NCBI RefSeq assembly: GCF_963169125.1
Contig: NC_084802.1
Location: 19,220,896-19,284,895 of the forward strand
Source: Humulus lupulus
Taxonomy: Eukaryota > Streptophyta > Magnoliopsida > Rosales > Cannabaceae
DNA length: 64,000 nucleotides
Direction of reading: 5' to 3'
Under the pieces are notes generated by a model. The model had not been told where the DNA came from. It saw nothing but the letters and a program-made list of their open reading frames with translations, and ran no database searches. Below, piece after piece: positions 10,679 through 19,894 of this stretch. Position numbers and translations under genes: made by a program. The number at the start of each line of letters is the position of its first letter. The first letter of the stretch is position 1.

Positions 10679-11429
10679 TGTACGCCCTGATTTTCCCACG
10701 GGCTGATTAACGAGCTGAGATACGGTCTAATCATGACTACCACGTGGACATCCCCAAGACCGGAGCTGTCGTAGGAAGGCCCTACCTCCTCAGCTTGAGG
10801 TAGCCTAAGGGTTCCCCAAGAATAGACGGAGTTTGGACTCTGAAGACCACGGGTCGAAGGAAACATCCAGCTCGTGGTATGAGTTAGAGTTGGAGGCTGT
10901 GACCCTTTATAAATTCAACCACGCAAGGTAAACGTGCATATATCAGACATCACGTGTCTGATATATCCCTGACTTCTCGGACACGCAGCATGAATGTGCG
11001 TATTCAGACACCCACGACTGGGTTGGGCCGTGCGACCCATTATCCTCTTACCTATTGATTTGACCACACTTATGTGTCACGTTTAGGAATTAATCATGAA
11101 TGTCACAGAGTTGACATGATAGGTAAGAAGGTCACGGGATGACCTTCTTACCAACTCCCAGGTGCCTTCTCCTATAAATATGGAGACCTTGGGAGTTACA
11201 AAGGGTTAGATTCTATTATGTAAAAAATACCCTGTAAAAGAATACCCAGTATATAGCAATAATATTGACTGGTGGAGTAGAAGGATTTTAACCTTTAAAC
11301 CACCTAAAAAAACATATTTTGTGTCACCATCTCATTTCCAAGATCATTCATCTATTTCGGTTCAACATAAGCATTAATCCCTTCTTCTTTCTTTTCTTAG
11401 TTACCTGTTGGCGAAGAACCACGTCAACA
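10679..11429 (+). repeat. 3' LTR of Tat element A
   Basis: Begins TGTACGCCCTGA and ends GTCAACA, i.e. TG...CA, about 751 bp. It aligns in inverted orientation with the LTR of B at 17227-18000 (TGTATGCCC at its element-5' end, and the terminal block GTTGGCGAAGAACC..GTCAACA). It carries its own TATA box at 11173. The 5' partner lies outside the window, so age cannot be judged from LTR divergence. Confidence 0.85.
11173..11180 (+). promoter_or_regulatory. TATA box in the LTR of element A
   Basis: TATAAATA in CCTATAAATATGGAGACC. The same motif occurs on the minus strand in both LTRs of B (17496-17503 and 26531-26538), followed by the same GACC(T/C)TGG context. In a 3' LTR it would fire outward, towards the desaturase pseudogene. 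Confidence 0.6.
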
Positions 11430-12440
11430 TATATCATAGTTATTTATAACATCTTGCAAGTTTTTAGGAAATTCAAGATAATTTCGAATGCCGAAAACAA
11501 AGTTTCAAATATATTATTTCACCCACCTATAAAAAAAAAACAGGCACACGTGCAACATGCTATTTGAATCCAGATTTTGGCACCCTAAATTATTGACAAA
11601 TTCCACTGACGACATTGTCCACTCTACACCAACAACAATTGTCCTTGGTATAGGCTATACCGAGGACATATATACTATCCTCAATAGAGGTTGACATCTA
11701 CCGACAAGGCTGTATCGAGCACTTTCTACCGACCACATGTTCTCGATATAGCCTCTACTGAGAACATTTGAGCTTCTGCCGATGACTTTTGTTCTCGGTA
11801 TAGCCCTAGTTTTTTTTAGTGTATAGATATTAGGGAGTGGCTATGGTAGATCCCCTAAAAAGAACCTACCGTGGGTCTTGTTTTTTTTTTTGGCTCAAGG
11901 GTAATTTGTAAGCCCAATTTTTTTATATGAATTGTATATTATAGTTATATAGAACATCTTGAAAGTTTTTAGGAAATTCAAGATAATTTCGAATGCCGAA
12001 AACAAAGTTTCAAATATATTATTTCACCTGCACATAAAAAAAAAAAAACTCACACGTGCAACATGCTATTTGAATCTGGATTTCGGCACCCTAAATAATT
12101 GACAAATTCCACCGACGATATTGTCCACTCTACACTGACAACAGTTGTCCTTGGTATAGGCTATACCGAGGACATATATAATTTCCTCGGTAGAAGTTGA
12201 CGTCTACCGATGAGGTTGTACTGAGCACTTTTTACCGACCACATGTTCTAGGTATAGCTCTACTGAGAACATCTGAGTTTTAGCCGACGACTTTTGTTCT
12301 CGATATAGCAATAGTTTTTTTTAGTGTATAGATATTAGGGAGTGGTTGTGGTAGGTCCCCTAAAAAGAACCTACCGTGGGTCTTGTTTTTGTTTTTGGCT
12401 CAAGGGTAATTTGTAACCCCAAATTTTTTATATGATTGTG
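11430..12440. repeat. two tandem copies (~500 bp each) of a composite MITE plus CACTA-like segment
   Basis: Copy one spans about 11438-11935 and copy two about 11939-12440. Both start with a block like TTATAG..AACATCTTG..AGTTTTTAGG, continue through ACATGCTATTTGAATC and CACCCTAAAT.ATTGAC, then a stretch full of CGGTATAGCC / GGCTATACCGAG motifs in both directions, ending in TTTTTTTTAGTG (reverse CACTAAAAAAAA), and finally CCCCTAAAAAGAACCTACCGTGGGTCTTG. The CACTA-like end and subterminal repeats suggest a small non-autonomous CACTA piece. A third partial copy without that piece follows at 12440. Confidence 0.65.
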
Positions 12441-12660
12441 TACATTATAGTTATTTGGAACATCTTGCAAATTTTTCAGGAAATTCAAGATAATTTTGAA
12501 TGCCAAAAATAAAGTTTCAAATTACCTATTTCACAGGCACATAGAAAAAGCAGACATGTGTAACATGCTATTTGAATCCAAATTTTAACACCCTAAATTA
12601 TTCATAATTTTTTGAAAACTCGCAAGATGTCATAAATAACTACAATATACATAGTTATAT
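12440..12660. mobile_element. foldback MITE-like inverted repeat
   Basis: The left part TATAGTTATTTGGAACATCTTGCAAATTTTTC is repeated inverted at the right end (GAAAACTCGCAAGATGTCATAAATAACTACAATA). The middle contains the ACATGCTATTTGAATC block shared with the two upstream tandem copies. The same family recurs at 26744-26945. No protein is encoded. Exact ends and a target duplication could not be fixed. Confidence 0.5.
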
Positions 12661-12937
12661 ATATATATAAATTGGATTTACAACTTATCAATGTGTTAAA
12701 AACAACAAAAGTACCATAGCCGCTCCCAAAGTAAAAATGAGTTAAACAATATTACAAGCCAATTTTTGTAAGTATGGTTAAAAGTTGAATGTTTTTGTAC
12801 TTAATAAAAAGTTAGAAGGAATGAAAAATAAAACTTTAAAGAAGTATGGGTGATCGGTAGAAGAGGGAAAAAAATAATGATACTTTTGTATAATTTGGTC
12901 TTTCCAAAACAACTATGTTAGAGTCTTTTAGTTTTGA
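12661..12937. other. AT-rich intergenic sequence
   Basis: No gene, repeat or motif that I can support; a short AT run near 12657-12669 only. Confidence 0.5.
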
Positions 12938-13125
12938 GTGTTGCTATTTGGCATCTTAAGGTACCCAACATCACATGAGGTGGCACCGTATGCTTGGTTA
13001 GAGATATCGCATAATACTTGTTAAATTCAAATAAGTGGGACCTGATATTGGATTGCACCAATAACGATATGCTACCTACTTGTAGTGTTGGGCACTAGTG
13101 GTGGCCCTTAGCAATTCTCTTTAGT
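12938..13125. mobile_element. possible small MITE with imperfect terminal inverted repeats
   Basis: GAGTGTTGCTATTTGGCATCTTAAGG..CCCAACA at the left resembles the inverse of GTGTTGGGCAC..GTGGCCCTTAGCAATTCTC at the right. The shared core (TTGCTA...GG...CCCAACA) is of the kind seen in small non-autonomous plant elements. Match is imperfect and I did not find a convincing target duplication. Confidence 0.4.
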
Positions 13126-13953
13126 TTTAGATGTACACAACAATAGAATTTCCATTCTAAGAACATTAATAAATACAAGAACCAATCAATTCACAACATA
13201 TTACCACAAATATTATTATCAAAAACCCTTACAACCATATTTATTACACAACTAAACGATGAAAAAGCTTACAAATATTAAGAGCTCACATAAATTGAAG
13301 AAACGATTATGTAACATAACTACCAACAACAAACATTCTTCTACATGGTTCGACATACTAAGGGAGAAAAAATCATATGATTCCTTCTACACAAGAACCT
13401 CCTTGTTAAAAATCCAACTAAATTTGACACTAAGCGGCCCCATCTTCCGAGCTCGCTCATCCGCTCCCTCTTGCATCTTCCTAATCCTTGTCGCAAAGCC
13501 ACAAACATAGTCTTGCGCCCACCGAGCCTCAGCGTTCAACCCTTCCATCTTCTCCAATTTCCACCTTCTGGTTAAGAACTCCAAGATGTCGGCGTAGTCA
13601 TCAGCTGTATAGACGCCGAGCCTCTGAGCCACAGCCGAAAAGTGGTGGAATAGCTTGGGGTCGCAACCATCATACATAAGGAAGGCCAGCATTGTGATCT
13701 TCCTCCTCATCATTTCCTCGATTGCAAGCATGGCATTATTTGGGTCAACTTCTAAGAGCTTCTCCGTCACTTTTACGTATGCAATCTCGTGACGCTTTTC
13801 ATCGGCTGCAATAGTGCCGCACATACGCGCCAAGAGTGGATCTCCGCTATTTTTCGCTAAACGGGCAGTATTGCCGTGCGACACAAACGTCGCTCGCTCT
13901 TGAAATGATGCGTATACATGACCCAAGTATGGACTGCTGTTGAACCCTGCGTC

Positions 13954-14070
13954 CTGTTCAAGAAAGGGCATTCAAACACTAGAAACGACAACGAAAACCA
14001 AGCTTGTTCACTCAACCATTGCGATATAAACAGAAACTCTAATATGAATAAACCAACTATGCGTACTCAC
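13954..14070 (-). other. intron of the desaturase pseudogene
   Basis: On the minus strand the exon ends GCGGGCATG, followed by GTGAGTACGC, and the intron ends CTTGAACAG before GACGCAGGG. Length 117 bp. It joins the LIGAGM and [11 protein letters not shown] segments in frame, matching the continuous family sequence at that place. Confidence 0.85.
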
Positions 14071-14141
14071 CATGCCCGCTCCAATCAAGTATTGGATGGT
14101 CCGTTCCACCATGACCATATCGACCTTTCCGGATAAGTACA

Positions 14142-14908
14142 TGTTGGAAAAAGTTGCTGCAAAAATAAAAAGGAACGAAATTACCGAATGATTATCTGGG
14201 TTAAGTTGCGGACTAGGTCGCTCTCTTTAAGACGTTCGCGGCACTGCCCAGAATTCGTGCAAGCAGACTATCAGCCCCGTCGTCCCCAGGATGAAACAGC
14301 CCAGTCTAAGCTGTGATCGGACCTCCACTGCACTGTAGAGAATTGTCGTATACCACACCCTGAAGATACTACTGCTCGAATTTTTTAATCGCAAAAGAGA
14401 GTTAATTTTTTCGGAAAAGAGATATGTCGTTCTGAAAAGTAATCGCACTTTTTAAAGAAAAAATTGGATCTTAATTAACGGGAATAAAGACGTTTTATTA
14501 AAACGTGGGAGAGGCATGGCAGTTGAAATCCTGAAAAATCTGAAGAGATTAAGTCTTCAGTTTACCAATTATTAACCACGTTTTTATTAAATAAAAAATA
14601 TTTAATAAATGAATTTTTAGAAAAAATAATAAGGTGCACACCACACCAACCAGCCAGCTCAGCTCGGTCGGACAGATGGCGGCGGCGCGCGCGCGTGTGT
14701 GGTGGTCAGGTGAGCCTTTGTGTGACTCCTCCCTCTCTCACAAAAGTGGGTACCCCTTGGGGCACAACCCCAAGGCTGAAGTCCACACTCTATATACCCT
14801 TACAAGAGAGTATTCTAAACCAATGTGGGACTCTTCCTCTAGGGAGTCATTAAAGCACATTTTCTATTTTATAATAATTCATACTCATATATATTATAAG
14901 TTCCAACA
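14142..14908. mobile_element. solo LTR (767 bp) inserted in the desaturase exon, TSD GTACA
   Basis: Ends are TGTTGGAA at 14142 and TTCCAACA at 14908, the inverted-repeat termini common for LTRs. It is flanked by the perfect 5-bp duplication GTACA at 14137-14141 and 14909-14913. With one copy of GTACA the surrounding exon reads in one frame, confirming the insertion limits. No internal region or coding sequence is present, so it is a solo LTR left by LTR-LTR recombination, or a very small element. Terminal form suggests a Copia-type source, but this is not proven. Confidence 0.9.
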
Positions 14909-14930
14909 GTACAGTTACGTTCGGAGCAAG

Positions 14931-15145
14931 CAGGGTCGGCCCTAGGCATAGGCGGGCTAGGCCCGTGCCTAGGGCCCACCCCTACTCAGGGCCTATTTTA
15001 TTTAAAATTAGTTTAATTTTATATTACTAAATATTAGTTTAATTTTATTTAAAATTACATAAAAAAATTACATATACAAAAGGGCCCATTTTTTTCAAAT
15101 TTATTAAAACTGTCTTAGGCCCACTTTTTTTCAGGGCCGTCCCTG
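14931..15145. mobile_element. hAT-like MITE (~215 bp) inserted in the desaturase exon
   Basis: Starts CAGGGTCGGCCCT and ends AGGGCCGTCCCTG, an inverted repeat. GAGCAAG flanks it on both sides (14924-14930 and 15145-15151, the last base of the element shared); an 8-bp duplication is possible if one mismatch is allowed, as for hAT elements. The interior is AT-rich with GGCCTA.. and GGGCCC motifs and no reading frame. Inserted directly after the HGDLL codons of the pseudogene. Confidence 0.75.
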
Positions 15146-15729
15146 AGCAAGTCACCGTGGCGATTCTCCTCGGCGGTCCAACCGCGGGACCATCGAGCCC
15201 ATGGGCTTGAGCTAACCCCAGTGTTATCCTTCATGCCGTCCAAGGAGTTCATCGCGGTCTGGTACGTAGGCAATGCTTCCTCCGTGATCATATCCCCGAC
15301 CAGCACAACAAAGTACTCATCTAGAAGCTCAGTCGCACGAGCTTGCATTGCACGGACCTCATCGAAGAACTCTTCGTCGGACTTGGTTGGGTCCGGTAAG
15401 AAATCTTGGGGCTGCCAGGACTGGTCCACCGGCTTTAGCAGTGGGAGAATGGATTGGGTGGCCCAGCTCTCTAGTGACTTGAACACCTTTGCTTTGTCGG
15501 GCGACATGGGTGGCTGGAGCTTTAGTGGCCGCGGTGAGCAGGCTACGGCGGAGACTCGGAATCTTACTGGGGGCTTTGGTGGGCTCAGTAGGAGAGGTTT
15601 TGGGCTTTGGTGGTCATGCAAAGCCCATGGAATTATACTTCTTGCGTAAGAAGAGACCTGCATGGCTATGAGTTTGTGGAAAGAAATGGATATTTTTGTG
15701 CACTACGTGAAGAAGTGGTTTTGTTGTGA

Positions 15730-15740
15730 TTTTTATAGAG
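15730..15740 (-). promoter_or_regulatory. TATA box of the desaturase pseudogene
   Basis: CTCTATAAAAA on the minus strand lies about 70 bp upstream of the start ATG at 15663, a usual spacing for a plant core promoter with a short leader. Confidence 0.55.
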
Positions 15741-16453
15741 AGGAAGAACAGATTCGACCTTGGTTTTTTAATGTAATTACGAATAATGCCATTTTCTTAT
15801 TAGACTGTGGTGGGTTGCGTTTTTAAGTCTACTTTCTTAAAGGTAATAAATAAAAATAATGGTAAGTGGTGAAACCCACCACGTGATATTTAATCTCGCA
15901 ACCAACCATATGCTATTAATCAATTGATATCTATTTATTTCTATAAATAGATGATAATTGTAGCGCATTTTTTTTTCCTTTTTTAGTTCGAAAATAGTAC
16001 GTTCATAAAATACCATGCATATAATATATGAGCAGAAAGCAGCATATAATATATGAGCAGAAAGCAGAGTAAAATTCAATTACGAACACTTATTACACTT
16101 GAATATCAAGAGTAGTTCAATTTTTCATCGAGCTTTCTACATATATGTGTAATAAGACAGATAATCTCATTAAGTAGAGTGAAGAAGAATTTTGTCTAAT
16201 CGGTGTATACTTGATCGATGGGAAAGAAGAAAATCCGGTCGATGCAACGAACACAAGTGCATTAATTATGTGATATTTTATTTTATTAAATATTTAAAAG
16301 AAAGATGTTAGTCTCCTAAAATTAGAAGAATTAGTTTTATATTTCTTATCTAACAAAGAGCTTAGATAGCTTTCATATAAGTAGTGATAGAGATAAAAAA
16401 AAAAAAAAAAAGACAAGTAGTAGCTTTCAATTCTACTGTTCTTCTACCTTTAT
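15741..16453. other. AT-rich intergenic sequence upstream of the desaturase
   Basis: No reading frame or known element I can support. A ~23-bp direct duplication (CATATAATATATGAGCAGAAAG) occurs at about 16017-16063, and an A-run lies at 16396-16412. It may include upstream control sequence of the pseudogene. Confidence 0.5.
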
Positions 16454-16818
16454 GGGTTTATGCCTCTTTAGACCATGTATTTTGGCTCATTACCTGTTAG
16501 GACCATGTGTTTTGATAAATTACTTTTTAGACCCTGTATTTTCTAAAATAGTTCAAATAGACCCCTAAACCCGATTTTGATCAAAGTTTTTTTAACTAAA
16601 ATCACAAATAATTCATCAAACTAACAACTCAGAATAAAAAATACAATTATTCTGCCTAAGAACTGTGTTGTTATATTCAATTTTTTGTTCATCAAAATCA
16701 AGTTTATGAGCATATTTGAACTATTTTACAAAACACAGGATCTAAAAAATAATCTGTCAAAACACAGAATCCAAACAAGTAATGAAATAAAACACAGGAT
16801 CTAAAAATATATAAACCC
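16454..16818. mobile_element. foldback MITE with ~105-bp terminal inverted repeats
   Basis: The left arm (GGGTTTATGCC..AGACCATGTATTTTGG..CATTACCTGTTAGGACC..AAAATAGTTCAAATA, 16454-16560) returns inverted at the right (TTTGAACTATTTTACAAAACACAGG..ATATAAACCC, 16708-16818). A short loop of ~150 bp separates the arms. TTAT lies directly outside both ends and may be the target duplication. No coding capacity. Long inverted arms without a transposase are typical of Mutator-like or other foldback MITEs; the superfamily is not resolved. Confidence 0.7.
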
Positions 16819-17226
16819 TTATTTTTAAAAAGTTCTTGACTAACTAGATAATTCTTGGGTCAATAAATTATTATATTAGGTTTCAATTGTACATTATTTT
16901 TATAAATTAATAATGAAAAAATTATGTACTTCATTTTATTATAAAAAATTAAATTTGAAATTTTCTTGATAAAAATAAATAATTAAATACAAAATCTAAA
17001 GGTTTATTACAGTGTCAACTATAAACTTATAAAAAATTACAATAAACTTAATTTATATGATGTAATTTTTCTAAAGATTTATTCTATTTTCTAATGTCAT
17101 ATTACTTTTAGAGATTCAAAAGACTCAATTTAAATGATAAAAAAATAAACTTTTAATTATATTAGAAATGTGGTGTACTAATTAAGTCTAAAAATTTATA
17201 ATTGGAATTAAAGATTTAAATGGTAC
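16819..17226. other. AT-rich intergenic sequence
   Basis: Very AT-rich, no gene or repeat I can support. The last five bases (GGTAC, 17222-17226) abut the LTR of element B and would be its target-site duplication, but the other copy is lost with the truncated 5' LTR. Confidence 0.5.
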
Positions 17227-18000
17227 TGTTGATGCGGTTCTTCGCCAACAGGTAATTATACGAATAAACAAGATGGATTAGTGCTAATTAGTGAACCGTA
17301 ATATGAAAATAGTTTAATTCTAGATTTGGGAAATTAATAACTTAGGAAGGTGATCCCTCCTTTCCTTTTTAGGTGGTTCGAAGGTTAAAATCCCCCTAGT
17401 TTACCACTCGATATTATCGATATCTCTCGGTTAATCCTTACAAAGTGCTTCATTACAAAAATATGTCCAACCCCTTGCAATGCCCAGGGTCTTGGTATTT
17501 ATAGGGAGAGGATACCTGGGTTGGCAAGGGGGTCATCCTGTGACCTCTTTACCCTTCACGTCATCTCTGTGACACTGATGATTAATTCCTAAAACCTGAC
17601 AGTGAAGTGTGGTCTAATCAATAGTTAAGGAGGGATGATGGGCTGCATGGCCCAAACCAGTCGTGGAATGTCTGAATACGCACGTTTATACTACGTGCCC
17701 GAGAATTCAGGAATGGAATAGACACATGATGTCTGATATATGCACGTTTACATTGCGTGGTTGTCTTTACAAGGGTTCGGGTGTCAGACCTATGCCGCAT
17801 CACGAGCTTGATGTAGCGCCAGCTCGTGATATCCATACCGCTGACCCGCTGCCTTCGAGTGAACTGCTAACTCTTTAATCAGCTCAGACTGGATAGGTGG
17901 AAACCCGTAATAACGGCTCCGGGTGGACGATTTACACGTGGTGGATCGAATTAGGCCATTTTCCAGCTTGTGGATAGCTCGCGGATATTTAGGGCATACA
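17227..18000 (-). repeat. 3' LTR of Tat element B (774 bp)
   Basis: Plus-strand ends TGTTGATGCGG and GGGCATACA, i.e. TG...CA, with the polypurine tract directly to the right. Contains TATTTATA at 17496-17503 (TATAAATA in the element sense). Aligns with 26263-26752 and, inverted, with the LTR of A. Confidence 0.9.
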
Positions 18001-18014
18001 TTTGCCCCCCAAGC
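18001..18014 (-). other. polypurine tract of element B
   Basis: The minus strand reads GGCTTGGGGGGCAAA directly before the LTR start TGTATGCCC. This is the expected place and composition for the primer of plus-strand DNA synthesis. Confidence 0.8.
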
Positions 18015-19004
18015 CCCTGCTCGTGATCCATGACGTCACCTGCGATCTTCACAGCGGGGGATTTTAAGTTTCCTTTTCGACTCTCCATGTCCCGTCCACT
18101 GTGCAGGTATCAGACACGTGGAGTGCCATGGTTGGCTACTGTCCGGCTTCCGAGAATTGCATTAAATGGCCTAGCCTATCTTCGGCCGTTGTTTCGCCTC
18201 TCGAGTTATGACCCTCGTATCTCGCATTAATGCAATCGAACGGTCCTCGTTCTTTTATCTCTTACGTATATATAAGGTTGGCCACCTTCCGCATTAGCCA
18301 CCCTTTATTTGAAATTTTTTCCTCATCTTCTCTCCTTTTTATCCTCAGAAGTCTTTCTTCTTCCGGTAATCATCCCAAAGATCCCTACGCTCTCGCCATA
18401 AGAGTTTTTGCACCAGTCCAGCTTAGGACTCCGATTCCTACGCTTTTTACGGCTTCCATACGGAAAATACACTGTAAGTCCTCTGCCTGTTGCATGCGTT
18501 GATCTTTCTGTTTTTTTGTTAGGTAAGCCTCTTTCTTAGTCGCACACTGTAGGTTGTTTTTGGCTGATTTTTGGTGCATAGGTTTTGATCCTAGGTATAT
18601 CGATTATATGAGAACATGTCTAGGAACTTGATGTATAGGACAAGATAATTTTTGGGTAACTTTTCTGGGTAGCTTTATGGAATGCCTGTTTGGAGAGGGG
18701 AAGGCGATAGGTTTCTGGGGTGCAAAACTGGGTAGCTTAGGGGTCACGCTTCCTAGGTGGTTTTGCTTTTTAAAACTTTCCCTCCAAGGCAAGCATTATC
18801 CTAACCCTCTTGACACACAGATCCTGAGCAATCGAGGATCCGTTGGAAACACGGGCGCGTGATCATGGCATCGCGTGGCCTCACGCACCGTGGCCCGAGA
18901 TTACCTCAGCCCGTGTACGAAAATCACTTCTCGCGCTAGATTCCCTTTTATATTTTTAGGTCGCCTATTTAAACTTTCTTCATCTTTGTTCGTTAGGCGA
19001 CCAG
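18015..19004 (+). other. aORF promoter and leader region of element B
   Basis: Noncoding stretch aligned inverted with 9659-10660 of A. Shared blocks include CGAGAATTGCATTAAATGGCCTAGCC and the TATA region. Upstream boxes such as ACACGTGG near 18113 resemble ACGT-core elements, but their function is not shown. Confidence 0.6.
18266..18277 (+). promoter_or_regulatory. TATA box of the antisense ORF promoter, element B
   Basis: GTATATATAAGG on the plus strand, followed by TTGGCCACCTTCCGCATTAGCCACCC, matches the minus-strand box of A at 10405-10418 in motif and context. It lies ~730 bp upstream of the aORF start at 19005. The intervening sequence ends in a T-rich stretch and GTTAG before GCGACCAGATG, so a leader intron is possible. 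Confidence 0.65.
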
Positions 19005-19316
19005 ATGGGGCCCAGGAAGAGCATACCTAAAAAGAGCGCTGCCGGTTCATCATCCCAGCAGGCTAGCAAGGGGAAAGAGATAGTCGCGGAATCTCCAATC
19101 CCCCACTTCGGTCCCACAGTAGAGAAAGAGGTCGAGGTGGGACCTAATGCCTTCTTTGAGGCAGAGAGGATAGTCTCGAAGATTACGACCCAAGGGAAGG
19201 TTAACAAGATCCTGCCGTCCCATAACATCAAAATTGGGACAGGCGCTCTTGTTGCCCGACCTCCCTTCGAGGGCGAGAGGAGTTGCACGCGCCTCGACGA
19301 GGAGTTCGTAGCCTAG
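19005..19316 (+). pseudogene. antisense extra ORF (aORF) of element B, only the N-terminal exon left
   Basis: Starts ATGGGGCCCAGGAAGAGC (MGPRKSIPKKSA), like the aORF of A at 9658. About 100 residues are kept, including the conserved EAERIVSKITTQGKVNKI and ARPPFEGERSC segment, then TAG at 19314. The frame can be followed only a few residues further (HLKAGAF) before sequence passes into the tandem array, so the rest of the protein present in A has been deleted. Direction is opposite to gag-pol. Function unknown. Confidence 0.75.
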
Positions 19317-19399
19317 AGCAACGAACACCTCAAGGCCGGGGCCTTCCAGGACGGTTCGTCTATTTTCATCTATTTTTATCATTATTGTTATTTATTTTC

Positions 19400-19745
19400 A
19401 GCGCATTTGGCAAAAACTTAGTTCGTGTTAGTTCACTGACTTTTTCTTTAAAACCACAAAGCACTCAGTCAATTAACTAACTTCTAAGTTTCGGGACTTG
19501 GTTGTATCCAGGACGGTTAACTTTTAAAAACTTAGTTCGCATTAATTCTTTATTGATATCTCGTGCTTTTTAAGAAATTTGAATCAACTTCTAAGTTCTA
19601 GGACCTGGTTGTATCCAGGACATTGATTTTAGAAACTTAGTTCGCGTTAATTCGTTATTGATATGTCGTGCTTTTTAAGAAAAACATCGATTATTCAATT
19701 TGAATCAACTTCTAAGTTTTAGGACCTGGTTGTATCCAGGATATA
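19400..19745 (-). repeat. short tandem array, about 3 units, element B
   Basis: Units are the reverse complement of the ~119-bp repeat of A. Each contains CTTAGTTCG..TTAATTC, TTATTGATAT.TCGTGC and CAACTTCTAAGTT, and ends in ACCTGGTTGTATCCAGG at about 19500, 19610 and 19735. The inverted pair CCTGG/CCAGG at the unit border is kept. Fewer copies than A, so the array length differs between members. Confidence 0.85.
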
Positions 19746-19757
19746 TGCCCCCCAAGT
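19745..19757 (-). other. internal polypurine-tract-like sequence, element B
   Basis: The minus strand reads ACTTGGGGGGCAT, the same motif and position (between pol and the array) as 5808-5824 in A. It closely resembles the terminal tract at 18001-18014. Confidence 0.55.
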
Positions 19758-19894
19758 AACCAAGAAAGGACCTTTACTTGCAACATGCTTTTCTAACATT
19801 ATGCTCATGAAGATACACCATGATATGAAGAAACTACTTCTCATTATATAATAAAACAAGGTGGCTTTCCTAACTAAGCCTTACAAAAGTAGTA

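Larger units (their letters stand above)
1..11429 (+). mobile_element. Tat-lineage Ty3/gypsy LTR retrotransposon A, 5' end outside window
   Basis: Domain order gag, protease, RT, gypsy RNase H, second (archaeal-type) RNase H, integrase, then a long 3' region with a tandem array and an antisense ORF, then an LTR. A second RNase H between RT and integrase, and extra 3' ORFs, are known hallmarks of the Tat clade of plant Ty3/gypsy elements. The element enters at the left edge inside gag, so its 5' LTR and target duplication cannot be seen. The right end is set by the LTR terminus ending GTCAACA at 11429, which matches (reverse-complemented) the ends of element B at 17227 and 26263. All frames carry stops, so it is non-autonomous today. 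Confidence 0.93.
13387..15663 (-). pseudogene. plastid stearoyl-ACP (acyl-ACP) desaturase-like pseudogene
   Basis: The family introduces a double bond into acyl-ACP in the plastid stroma using a di-iron centre and ferredoxin. Start ATG 15663; a basic, Ser/Pro-rich transit-type N-terminus (residues 1-50) precedes the conserved body. All iron-ligand motifs are readable: ITEEALP, EENRHGD, FQERATF and DEKRHE, and the end [10 protein letters not shown] then TAG at 13387. A GTGAGT...AACAG intron lies at 13954-14070. Lesions: a MITE at 14931-15145 right after HGDLL; a TAA codon at 14915-14917 where the family has a Tyr (R-T-stop-L-Y-L-S-G); a solo LTR at 14142-14908 in the same exon. LLRT followed by VDMVMVERT resembles the SAD6-like subgroup (from memory). 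Not functional as read. Confidence 0.9.

Noticed and set aside
13259..13510. 83-codon plus-strand frame
   Set aside because: Overlaps the last desaturase exon on the other strand; no support.
14071..14150. TTTTTGCAG at the border of the solo LTR as a genuine splice acceptor
   Set aside because: The joined reading frame fails with that acceptor, while removal of the segment between GTACA copies gives the correct frame.
14480..14908. Possibility that the 767-bp insertion is a Cassandra-type TRIM
   Set aside because: No 5S rRNA-like box was seen, so left as an unassigned solo LTR.
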